Assembly: GCF_001039355.2 (NCBI RefSeq)
Contig: NW_019775444.1
Span: 254,359 to 318,358 of the forward strand
DNA length: 64,000 nt
Source: Lingula anatina
Lineage: Eukaryota > Brachiopoda > Lingulata > Lingulida > Lingulidae
Direction of reading: 5' to 3'
Shown here: positions 26,101-38,600 of the stretch, one piece after another
How positions within the stretch are numbered: the stretch's first letter is position 1
Layout of the letters: each line of letters begins with the position of its first letter
Notes under the pieces: model-generated
What the model was told of the DNA's origin: nothing
Database searches by the model: none
What the model saw: the letters and a program-made list of their open reading frames with translations, nothing else
Translations under genes and position numbers: made by a program

Positions 26101-29100
26101 TGGACCTTTATTCATAAACACACTATCTGAACAGTTGACTTATATTAAAAACAAATAATCAAACATAGCAAGCGTGCGGTTTTGACCATCCATTATAACC
26201 CAAAGTTACTGGCAGCGTTTTCGGACACTGAGTTTCTTTTCATTAAAACAAATCTTCAGAGGAAATATCATATTTCTCAATCATATAAAGAATCATGCTT
26301 GGATAATATTCTATTTAAAGTAAACATAACATTAAGCAACTGAATAGAGAAGGTCAAAAGAGGTAGCAACAATGGTGGATAGGACCAAGCATCACTTAAA
26401 TTGTTCAATTTTCACGTAGCTAAACAGCTGTTTTAAAACAGAAAAGAAACCAAGAAATATCAATTACTGCACTGATAATTACGACCATATCAATTTGTGA
26501 CAAAGTTCTGAAAAGAGAAAATTCATTTTAACATCAAAGTATTGGTCGTATTCTTATGTGGTCATTCTATATTCAACTACATGTACAGGTCAAATATGCC
26601 CTCCAGCAATATTTATGTTGCCCAAAGCAATGACCACCACTTGTAAATTAAACAAGCATGATTTTCAATCATTAGAAAAACAACATAACTGTAGACTTGA
26701 AGAGCACATCAAAACTATGAATAAAATGTAAATAAGACTGAATTTATATCTTACAGTAAGTACTATTCAAAATATCATTTTCAGTGCACCTTTATACTGT
26801 ATATTGAAAGTTTATACCTGTAGAAGATCCTAGCAACTTCAGTCTACTGTTATTATGTTAAGTCTTTAAGATCACAGCAGCAAATCTTCACAGTTACAGA
26901 AAAGTTATTTAATTGATCTTTAAAAAAGTTATATAAATTGCTGTAAATGATCATGACTCATGGTGTAAAAATCTTTTTAGTCTCTTTAAAAATGATTTAC
27001 TTATTTGTCACCACTATATCTCTTCACTACTTACCTAATTTTAACTTTCACCCTGACCAAACCAAAAATTCAATTAAGTTGTAAAACTCTTTTCATTCCC
27101 TTAATTTTTTATTTTACTTTTTGGATCATTTATAAAAAAGGAGTTTACCTGTTCCAGATATATGTAAATTTGCACTGCCCCCTTCTTCTTCATGAAATTC
27201 TCCCTGCCTCGAATTTCGATGTTTTCCTGGTGGAGCAGAAGCTGCAGATCTGCATGAAAAAAAAAAGGAAAACCATAAGTCTTACATAAAAAAGTCTTTC
27301 ATTATTTTCCTATTAAAGTACAACATAAAACAAAGTTAACAACTAGTTTTTTTGCTTAAACAATTAAAATAAGTCTCTTCATCCCAATTAAAACTTAACA
27401 CCAACACACTGCCAAAAAATACTTAACATTTCTACAATTTCTGCAAATGGTCGTACCACAACACAAACAGTAACCCCAGTAACTTACTTCTCCACAAAAA
27501 CCTTCAGCCAAAGGCCAACAAAGGTGTAATGTCAAAAATATAAAACTCATTCTAATATAAACTTACAAATCAAGCAAACATTTTTAACACTTCCCAAAAT
27601 ATGCAAATAATCCATATAAATCAACGCTTTTGTGAACATGTAAGGACAAAGCAAAGTGCACAAAATGAAGAGGTAAACATTATTTTTAAAGCCATTGTTC
27701 AGAAATGTTTGCTTAACAAACTGATATTATAATGGTTCAAGCAACAGTTTTACAATCAATTTCAAAACCAGAGCATGCACCATGCAAACATAAAATGTAT
27801 TGGCAAACATTTGAACTCTATGATATTTTCAAATTCACCACCTGACTCTGTATTGACGGTCCAGAAGCCGACTGATAAAACAATGGAATTGTTAAAAAAC
27901 CTAAAAATTTTGGTTCAAGTTTTGGGTTTTTAAGACAAAGATAAATAGGGAGTGGGAGGTGTAAGGCACTGTTTTTACTAAGAATCTTCACAGTTGCTTT
28001 GAAATTCTTAAAACAGCCAAACTTTACTGAAACCCGACCCTCAAATGGTGAGAGACTCTAAACCACTTTATCATCTGTAAAAACTTTCTTTTTAAATGAC
28101 AGGTGTATACAACATCTCTGCTAAAATTTATCTCTTTGGGTGCATTCAGATTCACATATCACACCAGCTGGATTGGACCAACTCTACAGGGGATTCTTCA
28201 TAAAGTGCAATCAGTGGAATCAGCTTAATCAGCACACAGTAGTTATTTACCTCCAGCTGCTCGAAGACTGTTAGACAATTAAGCAGATTCCACTGATTGC
28301 ACTTTAGCAAAAATACCCTGCAAAGTTGGGACAACCAAGCTAGTACACTGAATGTGGCCTTTGTTTCTGAAACTTAAGGATTAGTACTGTAAAACAAAGG
28401 GTTTGCTTTTGATTGTACTGGATGTTCCCCAGTGCTGGCATTTCTTGTGCGTGTACAGAAACAGTAAATGCATTAGTTGTGATTGAACACAATGCACTGT
28501 GCCAAGGTGTTCTTTGTAACATGGAAATGTGTTGTATTTTATAAAAGTATACAATCAGGGCGTCTGTGATAAAAATTATATGAAGGACTGTGCATTTTGA
28601 AATTTTGGCATACGTACAATACTGGTATATCTTTTCAGCATGATGTTTCAAAAACAAAGACTATTTCAGTGATATTATTCTGACAATTGTTTCTAACAAA
28701 ACTACATGCATTTATTAAAACACAGGAATATCTAGTATTTTATCAATTTCAATTCTAATAAATTTAAAACAACACTTCACAGCTTCATAGAAATATGTTG
28801 TATTTTCAGGTAAATATTTCAATTATCTGAATTTTCAACTTTCTTATGTTATTATACAATAGCTGCTGTAATAATTGTTGTTGAAATATGTTGATTTCAA
28901 GATATTTGTATACTATGATAATTTCTTTAATGGGAAATCTTTTTACCTTTTGTATGCATTATGTATCAGTTTTTCTTGTTCATCCAGTATCTCCAGTGTA
29001 GACCTAGGCCTGTAGGTATCGTAAGTACGTGAACCAGCCACATCCAGTTCTACAGTATCATATGACAGCACAGGCTGAAGGGGACTTATCTTGTATTTGC

Positions 29101-29536
29101 TCTCCAAATCACCCAAAGGTCTTTTCTGAAACCGAATATTACACTGATACAAAGCACTTAATGTAACACTTTGTCAAAACAACTTACCAGTATTATAATG
29201 ATTATTTTAAAAACTCAGCTATTCTTAACTTCAAAGCACAAAAATATATCATTTTTTTAAACTTTAAATTATGAAAAAATTACAGAAAACATTCTCATTT
29301 ATAAGAAGTTGAGTAACATTTTCCTCAGGGACTGTTGGTTCTATATTTCTAAAATTCATATTATCCATGTTTAATTCCTCAGTTCCCTTCTCCATTAATC
29401 AGTGATCCAACTTTGACTAGTAAATACATCATAATACAGTTCAAATGAGAAGCACACTTACTTTGTGATATTTTCTGAAGACTCTCCTGGCATGGTCATC
29501 AGACCCCTCTATCATGGCAATATGTCTCTGGGCCAT
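20149..29536 (-). CDS. Unrecognised 881-residue, mostly disordered protein (8 coding exons)
   Basis: Coding exons, 5' to 3' on the minus strand: 29536-29462, 29125-28947, 27249-27149, 24648-24565, 23312-23046, 22656-22494, 22230-22089 and 21783-20149. All have GT/AG borders and matching phases, and the total is 2646 bases. The start MAQRHIAMIEG is the first ATG of its exon, whose acceptor is at about 29563. The N-terminal third is fairly ordered and charged. A short stretch around GNRVAMQLKKGEKIRVGR may be a small folded module. From about residue 410 it becomes Ser/Pro/Arg-rich, with repeated SPSP and GRSPSP motifs, then acidic. The last ~35 residues (ELKSLREQIKSDLQVVQQD and on) look like a short coiled coil. 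The composition suggests a cytoskeletal, ciliary or scaffolding protein, but that is only a guess. I do not recognise a family. Confidence 0.8.
28160..28345. mobile_element. Inverted-repeat element, family A relative, copy 3
   Basis: Long arms pair across a small centre. The left arm includes CAGGGGATTCTTCATAAAG, TGCAATCAGTGGAATC and AGCTTAAT; the right arm carries TTAAGCAGATTCCACTGATT and GCACTTTA. The words GGGGATTCTT and GCTTAA are shared with the copy at 13.8 kb. It sits in intron 2 of the 881-residue gene and has no ORF. Confidence 0.65.
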
Positions 29537-29765
29537 GTCTGGTTAGTTATTGGTTAAAAGACCTAAAATATATACATAACAAAAAACAACTCCTGATAAA
29601 ATTTCCCATGAAATTTTCACATTAAAAAAATTTTTTTATCACAGCTGAAAAAAATTATATGTGTGACTATGTTGTTTACTTAAATTATATGCAAAGTACA
29701 CGGATCATTTATGCTTTCACAAAATTTTTGTTTTCTACAAAATACAAATGTAAACTTTGACTTAC

Positions 29766-29857
29766 CTTTGATATGGTAAAAACATTAACAGTTGGAAAGA
29801 ATTTCTCTTTAGGATGCATGTTTAGACATCCTAGAAAGTTGCTTTGGCTTGCATACC
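29766..29857 (-). other. Upstream exon of the 881-residue gene, possible alternative start
   Basis: Minus-strand acceptor CTCCTACAG precedes the exon, and donor CAAAG|GTAAG ends it at 29766. Spliced to the next exon (starting 29562), it is 5' UTR, because that reading frame stops at once. If it skips that exon and joins the one at 29125, the frame stays open and an ATG at 29819 would give the alternative N-terminus MHPKEKFFPTVNVFTISK. Both readings are hand-built; the splice sites are visible but usage is unknown. Confidence 0.45.
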
Positions 29858-30793
29858 CTGTAGGAGAAATGGAAAAAAGTGTCACTTTTTTCTACTAAAT
29901 AAATAACCAAAAGATACATGTATGATGTATGTATAGTCAGTCGGGGTATCACTGCTTTTAGCTTATTTTTTCTTATGAATGTTAACATATATCTCATTTT
30001 CTTATATGCACTAGACAATTGCATTCTAATTGGATAAATATATTAAAAGAAAAATTCTACAGTAAAAAATTACGACTTCTTCAGACCAGCAAGTAGGAAG
30101 TGAAATTTCACTCAAGACTTGCTATATGTGACTGAAATGTCTCACAGTCCTGAGATTTAATTATCCCAAAAACTAGACCAGTCCTTTTGTTGTATTTATG
30201 TTTGTTGTTTTGACACTGTTTACACGGAAAACAAGTATTGCCTTGTTGTATTTACAAAGGTAGTGCCTGTTTACATAGTCTACCTTTTATACTATACTTT
30301 ATCATTGGTTTATATTCGCTTGTGATCAGAACTGCTTCTCTCCCATGCCTTTGTACTACAGTTATCAATATTAAGCCCATTCCACAATATTTCTCCTCCT
30401 TAACATTTTCTTGTTTCCAGAGCAAACCTATCGGGTATTTCACCCATTCACATCCTAAGAAAGGGAAAAATGACATTGCCCTTTTTATCAAAAAGTCTAT
30501 TAAACAACAATGTTGGTGAGAAAAGATATGCCTGGGCAGAATTATTTGGGAAGGATACTTGAGGAGAATGGAGAAAATGCTCTAAATGCACTAAACACCC
30601 TTCTCCTGAGGAATTATGAATTTGCTGAAGCTAAACCCATATATTATATGAATAAAGGAAATGTTCTTTAATACTCATCAATTCTGTTGCATACATGTAA
30701 TTCAGCACACAGTCAGATAATAATATATTTCTAAGAACATTCTTATTTCATAATTCAAACTTTAAACACCACAAGCTTGGATTTCAAACTCTG

Positions 30794-30962
30794 CAGGCCC
30801 GTAGCCAGAAATTTCAAAAGGGGGGTTATTTTTCTGAAAAAGTGGACCTTTTAACATGAAACTTTCATGTACCTTAATTAAATTTCACCCAGAGGGGACC
30901 TTTTCCCTGCATAAAGGGGGGTTCTTTTGAACCCCCCGAATCCCCCCCTGGCTACGGGCCTG
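30794..30962. mobile_element. Short element with CAGGCCCGTAGCC termini
   Basis: Perfect terminal inverted repeats CAGGCCCGTAGCC and GGCTACGGGCCTG are flanked by CTCTG on both sides (30789-30793 and 30963-30967), a 5-bp target-site duplication. The ends match the 5784-6197 element with one base change, and G/C-rich runs again lie just inside them. At 169 bp it is too short to encode anything. Confidence 0.85.
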
Positions 30963-31899
30963 CTCTGCCAGTAATTCTTGAAAAGTAATGTTTAATACAC
31001 TTTTCCAAATATGAAGGTACTGCCCAGTTGACTATGTGCTCACTGTGGTGTCCTTAATTTTTTTGCTGTTTTTATGCATGTATAAAAAATTGAAATTAAA
31101 TTATGATAATCTGACAAAAGTCCATTTAAATATGCATTTTAAGTTGAATTTTTGTGACAAAACCCGTCTTAATGCCACCACATAGTTTGAAATAATACAA
31201 CTTATAATACAAATACCAAAGGACATCATTTCATATTTGCAGAAAAATGGAAATCCACATTTGCTTCACATGTAACTTTAAAATATACTGTTTCTATTGC
31301 CAAGGCTAAGTACTATTGGCCTTCTGTAATTATGTATTTAAAGTTACATGTAACTGTTCAGCTTACTAATGCCAAATAATTATTCTTTACATTATTGATT
31401 GAAAAGTGACATCCTGTACTCACATCCATTTACACATGAAACTCATCATTGAATCCAATCAAAATATTTGTGCTTTAGGCAAACTCTCAAGAGATCCAAA
31501 TGTGTTCAGCTTTTGTGTGTGGCCACACAGACCTGAAGCATGTAAACCCACCATATTTCCTGTCACCATGCTTGAGAAACATAAACATTGTGAAAACATG
31601 GCAAAAATTGATTTTTTAAAATTACGGATCAATAAATTATATGTTACAAAAAGTGCACAAAGAGATAAAAGCCAATACCATATAAGTAAACAAGCCACTG
31701 TTTATTCAAAAAAGTTTTTAGTCATTATTCTAGTAATCATCTGTAATGGTGAAGAGTTAACTGTCATTCATCATTGCTACATTTTGCCACTACCCTACTG
31801 CTCATATAGGTACTGTACTGTACGATGACAACTAACACTCTGTGGCACATCACTAAGTATGCCATCAACTTCTGTTAATGCGTATCCTTCTTTGTACTT

Positions 31900-32676
31900 T
31901 CACTTGAGAATTATTAATAACGTAATATGTACGCACGTTACGCACTACACGTGGTAATCAGTTTTACTGTACTGCTAGTGCTAGCCGAGTGCTAGCTAGT
32001 AATATCATTAAGAGTGAGGAAGATACTGACACAGTGCGTATTATGTTTCTGCGTGAACTATACATTATCTTCTCACAAGTAAAGTACCGATCTATTATTC
32101 AGTAATGGGTATTCACACATTACTCCACTCTATATGTCAGTTCAAGCTTTAGAACCCATTTATCATAACATTATTTTGATAGATTACTCGAGTTTAAGTC
32201 AGCGCACGTACGTTGCTTTCATTTAGTAACACTTCATAGAGTACATTAAATTTAAAACCTGGGACTTTTCACATTTCAAAATTTCACTTACTTTCAATTA
32301 GGACTGGTGTTTAACTCCGTTGACATATTTATCGTAAAGAAACTAGATAATTAAAAGACAGCAGCAGTGCTCCATTTAATGCGGTTGGTAACAACAGCCT
32401 CGTTTTGAAAATTGAACGACATCCAGTACCCACCAACGAGCAAGCCAAAAATAGAATTTTGACACATATTTGTAAGTTGTAGATGGAGGAAGAGTTTTCC
32501 CGGGGGAAACGAGCAATTTTAAGGTCAAAGGTAACTTAATGTGCTAGTGAAACAGATTGCTATTAAGCCTGCAGTGGCGGAAGTATCTTCCTTGCCAAGT
32601 CGCTTCCCGTCAACGGCAGAAATATGGCATCGAACATCATGTGCTTTGTGTTTTGTTTTCAGAGAAGGCTTGGAAG
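31900..32676. promoter_or_regulatory. Probable shared promoter region between the divergent genes
   Basis: The 881-residue gene (minus) and MAP3K1 (plus) point away from each other across this gap. On the minus strand a donor-like GAAA|GTAAGTG lies near 32291, consistent with a first non-coding exon. On the plus strand TTTGTTTTCAG ends at 32661, an acceptor-like site 16 bases before the MAP3K1 ATG, hinting at a 5' UTR intron. There is no TATA box at a telling position. A bidirectional promoter is inferred from geometry only. Confidence 0.4.
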
Positions 32677-35600
32677 ATGGCCACCCCTGGGCCAGAGGGG
32701 GCCGATGTAGGTGATCCATCTTCAACAGACAGCGTTGTTACCAGCGCAGAAAACGGCCACGCACAGAGCAAAGAAAATCTGCAAGGTCCATACTGGAAAG
32801 TGAGGTTAAAACCAGTGAAACATACAAAGATCAAAGTAGAGGGTGATAGCTGTGGTAACGTGGTTTCGACAGGAAGCAGTAAGGAAGATACACTGGACAT
32901 GGAAGGCAGCCAGAGACCCCGGCGTTATTCTGACGGAGATCGTGCTGGTGCTCGTGATCAAACGCACACAGAAGGAGACGGGGAGCACCAGGAGCATATG
33001 GAGAGGTGCGTATCTATATGACCTAAATAAACCATGTTTTGGCGGGAATGATATTATTAGAATGCTGATGTCACCTTGTAGATAAAGTTTCTGTATCACC
33101 AGTATCAGTCAGTGTTTGAGCTACAATCCATATCAGATTATATTGAAAATGTAAGTATGTAAATAAGCAAACCTTATGCATTTCATCAGTGGCAAGTACA
33201 ACAAACCTGTTTATTAATAAATTTATATATTTTATTATACTTTTAAATCAGAATTGTTTCAACTTAGTTAAGACTTTTATAAACTAAGAATGCATTCTAA
33301 TTAAATTTTATTAAATTTAAAATTTAAAATCTGTTTAAGATGTGTGAATACAATAAAAATGTCTGCCCCTCACCTGTAATTCTGAAGCGTTTACTTACGA
33401 ATAAGGATTTTATTGCCCTCTGGCAATTGCCAGTAAAACTCCTCACCCTGGATGATCAGATAAAGCAGCAGCATTGTTTTCTAAGCCTTATTAATGCAGT
33501 CTCATGTTCTGGTATTGTTCATTCTGTACCTTTTGCCTCCCTCTGGCATGTAATTTTAAAACTTNATAATTCTGAAGCGTTTACTTACAAATAAGGATTT
33601 TATTGCCCTCTGGCAATTGCCAGTAAAACTCCTCACCCTGGATGATCAGATAAAGCAGCAGTATTGTTTTCTAAGCCTTATTAATGCAGTCTCATGTTCT
33701 GGTATTGTTCATTCTGTACCTTTTGCCTCCCTCTGGCATGTAATTTTAAAACTTTTTTACATGTAATTTTGTTCCAAGTTCTGGTGCCAAAACTGACAGT
33801 TATTTGATTGATTGTAAACAAACTTCAACTATGGTATGGTTGAAGGTTCACCCATCTTTTCTGTAATACTGTTGTTGATTCAAGCAAGCAACAGAGTGAC
33901 ATATTCATATCTAGTCTTATAGATTGTCATTTACCCAATGCAATTTCCCCAATCTTGGCGATAGTTAGGTTCAGACAAATGTGATAATCAATATTTATGC
34001 AATTTCATAGATCTGCAGGATTTACTGTCAGTTAGCTACTCAGTTTTGGTGAAAGTTAAGAAGTATAAAACAAGTTAATCTTTGCAAACAACGGTACAGG
34101 AGGTTGCATTTTAATAATTGACCCTTGTGTCACATTTTGGTATCCATTATGTCTTTCTGAGATTGAGAATTGATGTTGTGATACTGGTAACACTTTGTCT
34201 CGTATGTGTCATGTGTAAAGTGAGTCCAATGAAGAGGTAGTATGGGTGAAGAGATTGGATTAAATTTGTCAAATTGTCAAGTATTTTTATGTTTGAACAG
34301 TTAAAAAACTATGAGTTTAAATGTGCTTGGACAATTGAAGAAATATTGCCTATAAAGAGCACTATACATAGCTATAGGGCACTCAAAAATGAAATGTTAC
34401 TCATCTTCTCTCCTTCCAAAATGATGGTGACTGTGTTGCATTGACTTGTTGAGATATAACAGTTAACATTCATCAAATTATTGAGACGTTGACACAATTT
34501 TACTTCATACTTTTGGCAGTGTATTTTTCCATCTCTTTCTTCAGTTAGTAAGAGTGCATCTGAGCCAGCAAACAACACATGTTACCAACTTCGTGCATTA
34601 ACAAAATATAAACTTGCCCGTCAAAAATTGATGGCCACATTTCTCAAAGGATTGAACTAATTGCATTCCAGTATTGATGGACTGTGGGTTAGATCTGATT
34701 TTAAAGCTCTCGGGCTTAAAGGCAACGATGTCCATGATATCTCAGAGGACAGAAAGATCCACCACAAAAAAATGACCCTTAAAGCAGTGAATTTAACTGC
34801 ATACATGTGAGTGGCCCATCTTAATTTGGTGTTGTGCCCAGGATTGTGTATACTGAGTTATACTGTAATGTCTGTATATTCTAAGCAAAAGCACAGTGAA
34901 ATAGGGAGAGGTGATAGACTTAAGTTGATGCTGTTTTTACTTGTGGGATTTGGCTTTGGTGCCTTAAAAAAAAGATCAATGCCATTTTCTAGCTGTAGAT
35001 TTGGATTATATTTATCTTGAAGAACGCATCTGCAGGATTAGAAATTCAAGCTTTTTTTCATTAACCTTATCTGACCAGGCATCTATAAAGTTCTATATGG
35101 ACATGGTGACAAGCTACTAGAATTTGATAGGTTTCCAGGCAGGGTATTTGTATGCCCCTTACTACTACTGTAGGATAAAATTATGCCCTTGCAGTAATAT
35201 GTACAAGTACCCTTGGAGTTAAAGATATTTATGTAACACCAGTGCCATGGGAAAGAAACCAACACTAAAAAACACACATCCTGTTCCTGATAGGAAAAAT
35301 TCACTTTAGTTCTAACCATAGAAAATAAAACCTTGATTATGACCCATATGTTTACACAGTGGGCTGTTTAAAATTCTGTCCACTGTTCAAGTACATGTGT
35401 ATTGTGTCCATGGTGCAATACAAGTGATCATTTCCTGACTTTGGGCCTCAAATAATTTTAAGGAAATTAACCTCAGGATACCCTGATGTAGTTTTCAATG
35501 TAGTTCTGACTACTAGTAATGTAAGCTAGGTAGATTCTTAATCTGTTAAATATTAAAAATAAAGTGTTGGAGTGCTGTGCACTGGGCATGTGACTTGTTT

Positions 35601-38600
35601 TTCTCATGTAAATTTAAACATGTTTGAACAAAAGCTTTAGTATGCTGAAATGAAGTGTTAATATCCTAAGGGTCAAGAGTAACATATAGAGTGATTTCTT
35701 TATGAATAGTCATGTATTGTCCTAAATTCCAACTGCAGGTAAATGGATTTAACTGAACTCTCCTCTTTTTGCTGTTTCTAGTTATATGAGGAATGTCTGT
35801 TGATTATTATACTTAAAAATATTTTTCCTATTTATTTTACACCTTACTTGTATAGATGCTACAGACAGTAAGAGCACACGTGAATTCAAAACATTTTGCA
35901 AATGATTCAAATTTTAGAATTAAATTGAATGAACAAACTATCATTGCTAATCTGTCACACTTTCATTTTCTACTTCCATTTTGGCCATGTTTCTCTGAAT
36001 GAAGAATTCTTATATCATACAATACTTCACTTAATGTCTCAATTAACTTAAATCTTTTATCATAGGCCAGCATTTGATGGTAAACGCTTCCAGAGAGATG
36101 ACCGGCTGGAAGAACAAAAGATTCGTGAGCGCCTCAAGGCCATGCCCATGTGGAAGAAGGAGTTGGTGGACAGGAAGAAAACTGGACCACTGGTGAGGAG
36201 ACACCTTCACTAGCCTCTCAAATCTCTCAGTGTTTATTTTTTAGTTTTCTCTTATCATTGACTTTGGCTTCTTTTAAATTATCTGTATTATCAGAAATGA
36301 GATTTTTCTAATTTTTTGGCAGCCAAAAATATCATTTTTGAGATTGATGCATGATATGCACACCATATTTTCAGCCTTTCATTTTTCATCCCTGATTATC
36401 TCTGTATTAGGAATAAGAATTACTATTGATAGCTAATTGCATTGTAATTCTCTCATTTATTTTTTTGTTAGGTTGCCAAAGCAAGTGTCATGGCGTCCAA
36501 CAATTCAGCCTTTACTCCAACGGCAGCAACAGTAGGTGTATTTATGAAAAAGATTTTAATATTTCAAGAAAATATCGTAGGTTAAAAATTATTAAATAAA
36601 TATAAATGAAGCCTAGGTTAAATCATTTGTGTGAGAAAAGTAGCATGATGGTCAGAGTTAAAGAGAAATGAATTTAATATTTAAAGCCATCATTCACACA
36701 TTTACATGGAAAATAAGGCACAAAAGATACACATAGGAATCTGGGTGGTTCTGAACTGTTAGATCAGAAATATGTCGGAAGCATTCCTAGATTTTTTTAG
36801 ACATCTTAATTTGCCTTGAAAGGGTCACAGAAGGTCATCTCAGAAACTAGATTAACCTGGTAAAGTTAAATTAGTGTGCTGTGGGAGAAGGTTGAAGGGC
36901 AGAGTGTGAATGCTTCTAGTTTGGTCTGCAACCCTAGATGATATTATCATGGTAGCTATAGGTCAGAAAAGGTGGTTTCTTCTCAGGTGGGGCTATTGGC
37001 TTCAGATGCAGGTTTTTTTTCTTTTCTTTTTTTCTCTTCCTTTTACACCAGGAAATTGTTTGGAGACTGGAAAGAGCAGAAGCACTGTATCAAATTGGAT
37101 TTAGTTTTATCAAAACAGAGCTGGTGTCAAGTGCTCTCCTCTTTTCGATTTTTTAAAAATCTAAAACATTTACCGTTGATTGAATTCTGGCTTACATTGT
37201 GGATTTGCTTATATCCTCATTAGTCAACACATTAAACTGTTCATATTTCCCCAGGCAGTACATTACTGTGCTTTCATCTGAAATTATCTGGCAGTTGCTG
37301 CTGCATGCAGTAACATTTAGAGTGGATGTGGACTGCAAGAGCCTCCTATTGATTTTAGCATTCTTTCTCTAAATATTGCATTTAATGAAAGAGGTTGAAG
37401 AAAGATTAACTTATTTCAGCATAAAAAACACCCATTTAATCATTAAATTGTCCATATTTACCATGGAAATTATCAGAAGAGTGAACTGTCAAATTGAAAA
37501 AAAAACAACAAAAAACAATTAGTTTTAAACAAATGAGTAGGTGACTGGAGGTCTTTGAAACGTAATATATAAATTATCGTGACTACAGTCCAAAACTAAC
37601 TATTTTACTAGACTAAAATGGCATCATGGTCATAAAGTTCCAAGCCAACCTGTTGAATATAGAAGGTCATCTGGGAAATGCAAGCTTATTGCTTATAATT
37701 AGTTATTATAAGTTGGATTTTTGGCAGTTTTGCATTTGAACTTTAGGGTCCGTTCATGAAGGTTGTTAAGTAAGTGAACAAATGCAACTTTATAAAAATT
37801 ACAGTACTTATAAGTGATACAGATGCAACTTTATTTATTTTTTTACAACTTTGTAAGTCCAGTATAAGAATAAACAAAAATACCATGTTATATGTGTATG
37901 CACACCCACGCACTCGCTGATGATCTTTGGAAACTTCTTGTTAAGCTAAATTGCACCCATCTCTTCTTTGCAATTACTGACTATTGATTTCAGCATTTTT
38001 CTCTGCTTTCTAGAATAGTACGAAAGATGCTCCTGCTAATTCCAAAGGCAGCAGCATCCCCCTGCCTGCCCAGTCTGAGTCTGCCTTCACCAGGCAAGTG
38101 GTCAACAGCAAACAAGGCTCACCTGGCGTCCCCAGGAAACGGGTGTCACCTAGTAATTCGGTATGTTTGTTTATTGATCAACACTTGGAATTTTTTAATC
38201 AAGTTAATTGAGATCTATCAATCAAAAAATTTTGACTTGTGTAAGATTTTGAATTGTGGTGTGTGCATATTTGAAACTTATTCTGTTTGTTATATGACAT
38301 TTTTAGAAAGTATATTTATCCTTTGTTTGGCATTTGTAAGCTTTATTGAATAAATTGCTTTGTGAGCTATTTGTTTTATTTCTATGTCAGAAGAAGGTGG
38401 TAAATTAAAATGCTTACTGAGTTTTTTAGTCTCAAATCCTTATTAACAGTTTTCTCTCTCTTTATGTATTCAGTTTAAGTCCAGTGGAGGGAGACGTACC
38501 CCCTCCCCCCATAGTGTGATAGAGGGTCTGAGTCAAGAGGGTATGCGTAAGAGGGTAGAGAGGGTGAGAAAAGCCAGGTTGTACCTTCTGCAGCAGACGG

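Noticed and set aside
32557-32676. Upstream extension of MAP3K1 exon 1 from 32557
   Set aside because: The frame is open but 32557 is TTG, not ATG, and an acceptor-like TTTGTTTTCAG lies at 32651-32661. The first in-frame ATG is 32677.
32806-33099. Antisense frame opposite MAP3K1 exon 1
   Set aside because: It is a shadow of a real coding exon.
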